Source: Chlamydomonas sphaeroides (taxonomy: Eukaryota; Chlorophyta; Chlorophyceae; Chlamydomonadales; Chlamydomonadaceae). From it: a stretch of 64,000 nt of DNA. The stretch lies in contig BDDC01000081.1 in assembly GCA_001662425.1 (NCBI GenBank), forward strand, positions 1 through 64,000, read 5' to 3'. The notes under the pieces are model-generated. The model was not told where the DNA came from, did not search any database, and saw only the letters and a list, made by a program, of their open reading frames with translations. Shown here in pieces: positions 45,285 through 64,000 of the stretch. The position numbers and the translations under genes were made by a program. Numbering within the stretch: the first letter of the stretch is position 1; each line of letters starts with the position of its first letter.

Positions 45285-45983
45285 GCCGCTCAGGGTCGCT
45301 GGGCGGTGGAGGGGTCGGGAGGGCTGCAGGGCTTGGGGGCATGGGGTGAGAGGGTTGGTTGGGAGGCAGCTGGCGGCGCGCGCGAACGCGACGTTCGCTT
45401 GTATGCCGACGGGGAGGGCTGAAGCCTGACAGCTTGGCAGGGGAAATGTGTCTGACATGCATTGCTGGTTGCGGCGTTTGGTCCGCCGCTATGGAGGCGT
45501 GAGCGCGGCGGAGTGCCGGCCTCCTGGCACAAGGCACGCGTGCTGTTGGTAGCGACGACGAGGGCCTCGCAGTCACGTGTTGGGTTGTGGAGCGGGGACT
45601 GGAGCTGTGAACTGCAATGTGTGGCCTCGGGGGCATATCGGCAAGTGAACAGGGCATCATCTTGTAAGGATGGCCGGAGCTGACCGTGGCGGGGAGTCGC
45701 CGGGTAACCAGGCAGGGTAGGGCGACTGCTCAATAGCACCATCAGTTCGATCGAAACTGCATTCTTTTTACAACCAACTGCGTGAGGCCTTGCGGTCTGC
45801 GGTTGGGCGCGAGCGTGGGGCGTGCCCTCGAAACGTGACCCATTGCGGCGGCATTGCCACCGTTCAGTGCACTGAATTGGTACCATTATTTACACACGGT
45901 TGTTGCACACTCGGCACTACTCGCTCCTATTCGGTTTGTCGGCGCGGCGACCATCAGCTTGCTGCTGAAGAGACGCTGCCACT
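45285..45983. other. Intergenic region before adenylosuccinate lyase
   Basis: 3' UTR of the preceding gene with its TGTAA, then the promoter and leader of the lyase gene. AT-richer DNA at 45750-45770 and 45880-45900 may be promoter sequence. Nothing else was recognised. Confidence 0.55.
45663..45667 (+). terminator. TGTAA poly(A) signal
   Basis: The algal poly(A) pentamer lies about 380 bases after the stop at 45284, a normal distance. Confidence 0.65.
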
Positions 45984-50407
<4,424 letters not shown>

Positions 50408-51488
50408 GCGGGGGCTGGCGAGCTGCGGGGGCGGCGCTGCGGTGGGGCGTGAGGGTACCGCATTGCGCCGCTCGCGGGAAGATAGCTGGGGGGGCTGATG
50501 GGCGGGTGGGGTGTAGCGGCCGTCAGGTTGCATGGGGTTTGGCGGCCTGCGGTAACCGCCGAGTGGGAGGGCTTGCCGGGGCTCCTTTAGCATGATGAGG
50601 GGGAAGGCGGCGGGAGAGGCCGCCGGTCTGTGCGTTTGAGTGTGGAGATTGCGGCCGCGTGCACCGGCCACGAGGCGGGAGCTGGCGGCGGTCTGACCGG
50701 GCATAGGCGCGGCGCGTGTGAGTGTTGTGGGGAGGGGCGCTAGCGGCTGCGTGCCCGTCTGTCGTGCGGGCGCCCTGCAGCGCCGGCGTCCTCGGCGATG
50801 TTGTGGGCATGGAACAGGGGTGTCCGTGGCATGGGCCGCGGCGTGGGCTGTGTGGCTCGGCTGGGACGCGGCCACCTTACCGACGGCGGAGTCTGCGGGG
50901 CTCGTTGCTGGGCAATGGAGCGCTCTCGCTGTAACACAGCTTGGTACGTAGACCCGCGCGAGCCGCAATCCATGGAACGGGTCTCGTGCACGCTCGCGCG
51001 CTAGCGATTGCTCACGTCAAGATGCCGGCTCCTCATCCTGCTGCTGTTGCCCCGAATGCGATGCCGCGCGCGGTCACACCCGCAGCGTCCGGCCGCGCTC
51101 CTCGGAGCACACCGACGCCCGCCCGCTCAATGCTGACACCTCCCTCGCCGGCGTCCATGCCCTTCACTCCTGCACGCCGGCCCCCACCCCATCCCCGAGC
51201 CGCTGTGTTGCCCCTGCACGCCGCCGGGCCCGTGTCCCCGCGAGGCCCCCTCCCTGCGACCAGCGGCCCGCGCTGATGCCGGGGCCCCCATGCCAGCAGG
51301 CCGTCCCGCCTTTTGACCAAGCCCTTTGTCGACAAACTCCCGTTGCCCGCACGCAATCCCCCGAGCCGCAGCCCCTGCCCGTCAAGCCGCCAGCTCACTC
51401 TGCGACAGCTCACGTCAGTGCCAGCCAGCCCGACCGCCCCGCCGACCGCCAGTCCGACCGACCGCCGGCCTGCTGCTCGTACAGCCGC
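50408..51488. other. Convergent 3' region, adenylosuccinate lyase and formate-THF ligase
   Basis: 1.1 kb with both 3' UTRs and one clear TGTAA on the plus strand. None was seen on the minus strand. No coding exon is supported. Confidence 0.6.
50930..50934 (+). terminator. TGTAA poly(A) signal for adenylosuccinate lyase
   Basis: The pentamer follows the stop codon by about 520 bases. Confidence 0.65.
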
Positions 51489-58626
<7,138 letters not shown>

Positions 58627-60425
58627 GTTGCGTTCAAGGAGGCGAGGAGGATGGCGCGGTATTGGCGACGGTGTTTTGGCGCGACGACGGCTGTTAGCCG
58701 GTGCGCGTGGTAAGAGTAGCTGATGTGCAGTCAGCAGCTGTAACCTGAGCGATGTGGGCTGCGCCGGCCTGTCAACTACGCGTGTCTGCATCGGTAGGAG
58801 GGTGCACTTTTCGTCGTGGCGTATGCTCGATATGAACTGTTCCCCTCGCGGCCTCTCTTCCTGCACAGCTCCCCGCATAGAGGCATGGTTGGGCTCCCGC
58901 GCTCCCGCGAATCGGCCTCAGCATGCGCGGCCTGTGGAGGGGGTTAGACCCCCTGCCTTACGGCGGCACGGGATGGGCGCGACTGGGCACGCTCGGGGCC
59001 ACGCCCGGGGTTGGCTCAGGGGCAAGCTTCCACCGCGCCGGTCGGTGGGCGCGCGCCCCTCAACATGCCGCGCGTGCGTCAGAATTGCAGCGGAGGCGGG
59101 GGTAAGGCCGGCGCACGGGCGAGGTGGTAGCTGGGAGGGGTCGATGTAGCGGAGCCTCCCCTGGGTCGGTGCGGCGGCGCTGGGCTGCGAAGGGCGGCGG
59201 GGTACCACACTCCTCCTGCACCCGTCCTTACAATTGCGAACGTTCGAAGTGCCACCCCAGCGTCGAGGGCTTCACGCAGCCCTGCGTGCACGGCGCCCTG
59301 TGTGCAAGGGACGCATGCGGCTAGCTCCCGGTCTCCCCTGCGCCCGTCAGCCGCTGCGCCGAGTGTGGCCGTAACGCAACCGTCTGTTGGCTTTGCGTTA
59401 GTCCAATCGAGCATGGCAGGCGCAGCGTCCCAATGTTGTGCTGCCGCTTCAAGCCTCAGCTGGATACAGTCAGATGCACAAGTAAGGCGTCGGAGGAGGC
59501 CGTGGCGCGCTATCGTGCAGCTGGCGCTGCAGTGCGGCAGCCGGTTAGCACAGCACGCAAGGCCCGGGGCAGCCCCGGCAGGACACAGCACGTCGTGGCG
59601 GGGGGTTGTGTGGACGGGAGCCTCCGGCCTTCTCAACGGCACATCTGGGTACGCTCGGGGCTGGTGCCGCCGGCCGTCACGAGCCCGTCCTGCGCTTTGC
59701 CATCCTGCCTCCGTCCTCAGGGCTCGTCTCCCCGGCTCACCTGCGCGCCCTCCCGGCGCGTCGTCGTGCTCCTCATCACCGCGCGGCGCTCACACAATTG
59801 TCATCCTCGCTCTCTACGTCTCTCTAGCACCACACCATGCCCCTGCCGCTCGTGGGCACCCTCTGGGTTGCCTTACCGCCCACACATCCCCAGCCACGAC
59901 ATGCCGTATTGCCTGCCAGGGCCATTCGCACATTAATACTTTAGCGCAGGCAGCCATCCTGGCTTGGCCATGGCTTCCTAGGTGACCACACAAGTGCCAA
60001 CAGCATGCACGCGTACCACATGCAAACATGTTGTTGAGCCGGCGGGCTTCCGGGAAAAGCGGTCCCCGCGTGCCAAGGTTGCACGGGGCTTGCGCGCCGT
60101 GGCCCCCATCGAGCCATCGATCCCAGCGTACCGTACATACCCGTGACAACAACCTTTGGTGACATCCGAACGAGCCAGCCCAGCTCGCTGCGCACGCGCC
60201 GCGGGTTGCCTGAGCTGCAACATCACGCGAAAACATGTTAGCTACTTGACAGTTCAACGAAGACATGTGTTACTCAAAACTCATGCCTGCACACACACCG
60301 CGTCACCAGCACCCCCAGGCGTGTCGTGTGGGAGGCGTTACTCTCCGTTACCTATCAATGGACACGCACCATCGCAGCCACCACGCGCGAGCCTGGGCCC
60401 CCAGCCGCCGCACACACGCGCTCGT
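58627..60425. other. Intergenic region, 5' of FTHFS and 3' of the GT34-like gene
   Basis: 1.8 kb. The FTHFS end has an in-frame open leader (58627-58790). The other end holds the GT34-like 3' UTR with a TGTAA candidate. Nothing else was recognised. Confidence 0.5.
59228..59232 (-). terminator. Candidate TGTAA poly(A) signal for the GT34-like gene
   Basis: The only minus-strand TGTAA I saw in the interval, about 1.2 kb after the stop, which is long for this group. Confidence 0.4.
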
Positions 60426-62988
60426 CTATCTCGGCATGAGGTCGCGCAGGGCGGCGCTGTTCTGCTGCAGCAGGCTGTCCATCGCGCCCGCCTTGTCGGT
60501 GATGCCGGGGAAGTGCACCACTGCGCACAGCACAGCAAGGGGCGCGTGGGGTGCGTCGGCAGCCGCACCGCGGCACATGCTACTTTCACACCACCTGCGC
60601 CCCAGCCAGGGCTGCCTTTGCGGCCCGGCAGCTCACCCCAGTCCCCGGGCTGCCAGGGGTCGCCGCAGTTGATGCTGGCGGCGTACGAGTCCATGCGCCG
60701 CTGGGGAACCTCCTGAACCATGGCCCTCACGCCGTTGAGGTTCTTGTTGACGGCATGGATGATGGCCGCCTGCTCCCACCTGCTCATAGCAGGTACGGCA
60801 GGTACGGCAGGTACGGCAGCAGGCAGGTCGAAGCCGGCAACCCGCGCCACCCACCTTCTCCTGCGTCCTTGCGAGCTGCTGGGCGCCCCTCCGTGCGAGG
60901 GTCGCCCCGCGCCCTACACGCAACCCCAACCCGCACACCGCCTGCAACGCGCCCCGCCGCCCCTCGACTGCGCCGTGCGGGCGGCGACGCGCAAGCCCAC
61001 GCAAGCCCGCACGGCGGCCCACCACATGTCTGCGTTGTAGATGGACTTGTCGTGGCGCATGCCGTAGACCGTGTCCAGGAAGCGGTGGCCGTCGGGGCTG
61101 GGGCGGGGGGCAGGCACTTGCTCGTAGAGGGCACGGTGCGCGTGCCGTACGTCGAGCGCGGCTGGGATGTACGGCGCGGGCACGGATGGCTGCCGCCAGC
61201 TGCGCGCTATCTAGCGGCGCTCGCTCTCCAAGCCACGCACCTGTTGCGAACCAGCATCGAGCCGGTGTTGATGTCGTCGCAGTCGCGAGACAGCACCACG
61301 GACTTGAAGGCCGGGACCTGCGGCACGGAGCGCGGCATTACATGTGTCGCCAAAGGTCCGGGCGCCGAGCCGCCGGGGCTGGCCCTGCTGCACCGGCAGA
61401 CCGTCAACCCACAGAGGCACCGACCCCAGCTGGCCTGAGCGACCACGCACGTCTTTCAGCACGTGCTCCTCAATGGCCAGGTGACGGTTGGTCACGAACA
61501 AGTCCAGGTCCGAGCACCACACCCTGCGGCGGCGGCAGGCGACGGGTGTGGGTTTGCCTGGGGGCCGTGCCGCGGGGGTGCGCCGAGACGGATGCGGCAC
61601 CGGCGCCACATGCAACTGCTAGCTCCAGGGGTGCCCACCAGTCGTAGTGCTGCAGGTAGCGCTTGATGGCCGGGATCTAAGGAGGGGAGAGGGGGAGGAG
61701 GGAGAGGCAGGGACACGTCAAAGGCGACGTAAGGGGAGCTGGTTCTACAGTAAAAGGGGAGCTGTGACGGCCGTGGGGCAGGGAAGGGCTGGGTAGGGAG
61801 GGATGGGCCGCGAGGGGAGGTAGGGCGAGTCGGGGATTAAGGGTCATAGGGGAGGGACGGCGTAGTGGGAGGGGAAGGTGTGAGGCAACCTTCCCCTGGC
61901 CATGCACCCACACGTAGGTGTTCGCTGCTGCTGAAGCGTGGTCACCTTGCCGCCAGCACGGGGTTGCTGGGGTCTAAGGCTTGAAGCATGTGCAGACAGC
62001 CAAGGGTCACTGCTGACGGTCCGTGCGGCACGTGAGCATACCTTGGCCCAGGCGGGGGCCAGGTCCGTGTCGTTGAAGTTGAACAGGATGGGCAGGAAGT
62101 CTGGCAGCAGGGGAGCAGGGAGGAGAGGCAGTGGGATATATGTGTCAGGAGGCGTGCCTGGGGTTCTATGAACAGGGCCACTGCTGGATCAAGGGCCGCG
62201 CGACTTGCTGGCGCTTGGTCGCAGGGCAGTTGCGCGTTCGCAAGCCCAGGACGCGCTGTGAGAAGCCTTACCGTAGCCGTGATGAAAGGCGTACTTGAAC
62301 TTGTTGGTGAAGTTCTCAATTATGTTGTCGGGCCTGCGTTGCAAGCGGCAGGGGAGGGAATTTGGGGCACTTCTCTTTGGATATGGAGGGGGGGGTGGCT
62401 TCGTTGGCAGTGAGGCCTCAGTGCTTACACGAGATGCGTCTGCTTTGCACTGAAGGTCCCATGTAGGGGCTGAAGTGCGACCGTGAGGACAGCTATGCGG
62501 ACACCTGCGCTGGATGCGGCCGGAGTAATCAGGGTTGCAGGGCGCGCTGTGACTGGGGCTGGAGGCGGCGGCGGCAGAGGGGTTGGGGCTGGGGCTGGGG
62601 CTATGGCTGGGGCTGGGGCTGGAAGCGTTCGAGGATGAGCTCCATGAACCGTTATGTGGTTGTCAGTTGCAAGGTAGGCTTTTGAGCTATCTGAGGACGT
62701 AGTGTTCAACGGTAAGCTGGCCGTGTGCTCATCCAGAGGGGGTGGCGTCGGGCACAGGCAGGGGGGAGGCGGAGCGCACGCGGGCACCGACACAAGGCTA
62801 TCTGTCGGGCCGACTCGAGTAAGTATGGCTCCCTTCCACGCGTGATGAGCCTGGCGACTCAAATGCGCCCCAAGCTGTGGCGCTAAGACGAGCCCGGCAA
62901 GGATGCCAGCCAGGAAGACTGCAACCGCCACAGCCGGCTTGATGATCGACGAGTCCTTTCCTGATGTTTTCTGCCTCTCAATGTCCAT
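60426..62988 (-). CDS. GT34-like (GMA12/MNN10) Golgi glycosyltransferase, type II membrane protein
   Basis: Nine exons: 62988-62429, 62333-62272, 62100-62042, 61676-61639, 61523-61451, 61317-61241, 61097-61026, 60779-60637, 60520-60426; 392 residues. A short cytosolic head (MDIERQKTSGKDSS) is followed by a membrane span near residues 18-37 (AVAVAVFLAGILAGLVL) and a Pro/Ala-rich stalk (PAPAPAIAPAPAP). The catalytic part shows IPAIKRYLQHYDW, WVWCSDLDLFV with a DxD at 245-247, SRDCDDINTGSMLVRN, WEQAAIIHAV, VPQRRMDSYA and a final GDWVVHFPG. This order is that of the galactosyl/xylosyltransferase family GMA12/MNN10, which adds sugars to Golgi glycans using nucleotide sugars and a divalent metal. 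Sugar and acceptor cannot be read from sequence. An upstream in-frame ATG (63036) would add 16 residues. Confidence 0.85.
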
Positions 62989-64000
62989 GAATTCTGCGCA
63001 GCCGTGTGAGAGTGTGGAGGTCGAAGCGCTGTACAATGCGGCCGTGTACCACGCAGCCGTTGTTTATTGTTGTTCTGCTTGTTACACAATGTTCAGCTGC
63101 AGGTTGGGGGAGGAGCCCGGGCCTTCGCAGCGCTCGCCTACAGATGTCCGTGACGAAAGTAAAGTGGTCACGCAGCTGGTCTACAAGGCCGACGTATAGG
63201 GCTTCGATGCCGTGGGCCGCAAGCTATGCGACGCTAATCGTCGCTGGCGGAGACCGTGGGAAGCTCTCAAGAGCTTTCTCCCTCCCCGACACAAGCCCAG
63301 AGCGTGCCGCCTCATGACAGGGAGTGCCGGTCAAGCAATGATAGGGAGCTGGCCGCTGCGCCATGCCAAGCCAAGTACTTGCAGGCCCCTGCGTCTGTAC
63401 ACGAGCACGCCCCCCCCCCCCAGCCTCCTGCGCATCTCGGCGCTGCCTGCGGCCCAACAGCGAGCCCCTCCGCCTGCAGTCATGCCGGAGCCACGTCCCT
63501 GCCCGACACATGTGAGATCCCAACCGGGGCGTACCTACCGCGTCATCGCAGGACCCCGCCAGAGCTCAAGCTGCTAGCATGCATTGCTAAGCGCATCGAG
63601 GCGCCACACACAGGCAGCCATGGCGCGATGCCATTCATGACGCGCTGCAGCCACCCTTGCCGATTCTGCGGCCCCTTCCTCCACGCTCGCTGCGACCCTC
63701 ATCACAACATGACGCCTTGGCGCCGCAAAAGAACGAACAGCCACCTGGCATCTTCGGGCACGGGGCCCGAGCCCTGCGGTCCACGCGTGCCACAGGGCCG
63801 CGTCTGCCCCACTCATCCCTACCCCGAATATGTTCTCCTAAGCGACGGGCGCCAGTCCTATGCATTCAGCATACCGAAGTGCCGTCCGAGCTCTCACACC
63901 ATCACAGCCCCGTCTATATGCCGTGTGCTGGTCGATGCGCTGCGTCGCCCGAGCTTAGAACTGCCAATCACAGCACCCGCCTCCGTCCGCGAGGCGCCGC
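62989..64000. other. Right end of the window, 5' flank of the GT34-like gene
   Basis: Promoter and leader of the GT34-like gene near 63000-63100. A run of ten or more C lies near 63412. Open frames at 63574-63865 (minus) have no recognisable domain or splice support. Confidence 0.45.

Noticed and set aside
63574..63865. Overlapping minus-strand frames with Ala/Arg-rich peptides
   Set aside because: No domain, no splice partners, and such frames are common by chance in GC-rich DNA.

Overview
The window is nuclear DNA from a volvocine-type green alga (Chlamydomonas, Volvox or a close relative). Evidence: very high GC with strong G/C preference at third codon positions; many short GT-AG introns with donors such as GTGCGT and GTGAGC; the algal poly(A) signal TGTAA after several stop codons; predicted organelle-targeting N-termini; and a flagellate-type gene set. 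A 345-base run of N (17893-18237) shows a draft assembly. Almost every gene is split, so open frames here are exons or shadows. I rebuilt genes by joining exons whose splice sites, phases and protein continuity agree; each complete model is a whole number of codons.

Left part. A fragment resembling an OPR/RAP-type repeat protein sits at the edge. A 1786-residue protein with two U-boxes follows (1460-9984, +). It converges on a WHEP-domain protein (12350-14696, -), which is divergent from a 93-residue twin-CX9C mitochondrial protein (15381-16068, +). L-galactono-1,4-lactone dehydrogenase, the last step of vitamin C synthesis (17102-22553, -), is divergent from the WRAP73/WDR8 orthologue, a centriole/spindle-pole WD40 protein (23258-26958, +).

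Middle part. The most striking gene is 28618-36625 (-). Twenty-one exons join in frame into a 1058-residue protein with an N-terminal membrane or signal segment, an SDR-type nucleotide-sugar epimerase/dehydratase domain, a GT2-like glycosyltransferase domain and an FkbM-type methyltransferase domain. Next is an RsmD-family 16S rRNA methyltransferase with a long acidic N-terminal extension (38309-43061, -), divergent from an unrecognised, probably chloroplast membrane-associated protein (43359-45284, +).

Right part. Adenylosuccinate lyase (45984-50407, +) converges on formate-tetrahydrofolate ligase (51489-58626, -). Both serve purine synthesis, the second by supplying 10-formyl-tetrahydrofolate. 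A GT34-like type II membrane glycosyltransferase (60426-62988, -) closes the window. Two genes therefore point to glycan building. Introns and intergenic stretches carry many minisatellites, some palindromes, and a 49-bp repeat shared by an intergenic site and the 5' splice site of a dehydrogenase intron. No rRNA, tRNA, CRISPR array or intact transposon was found.
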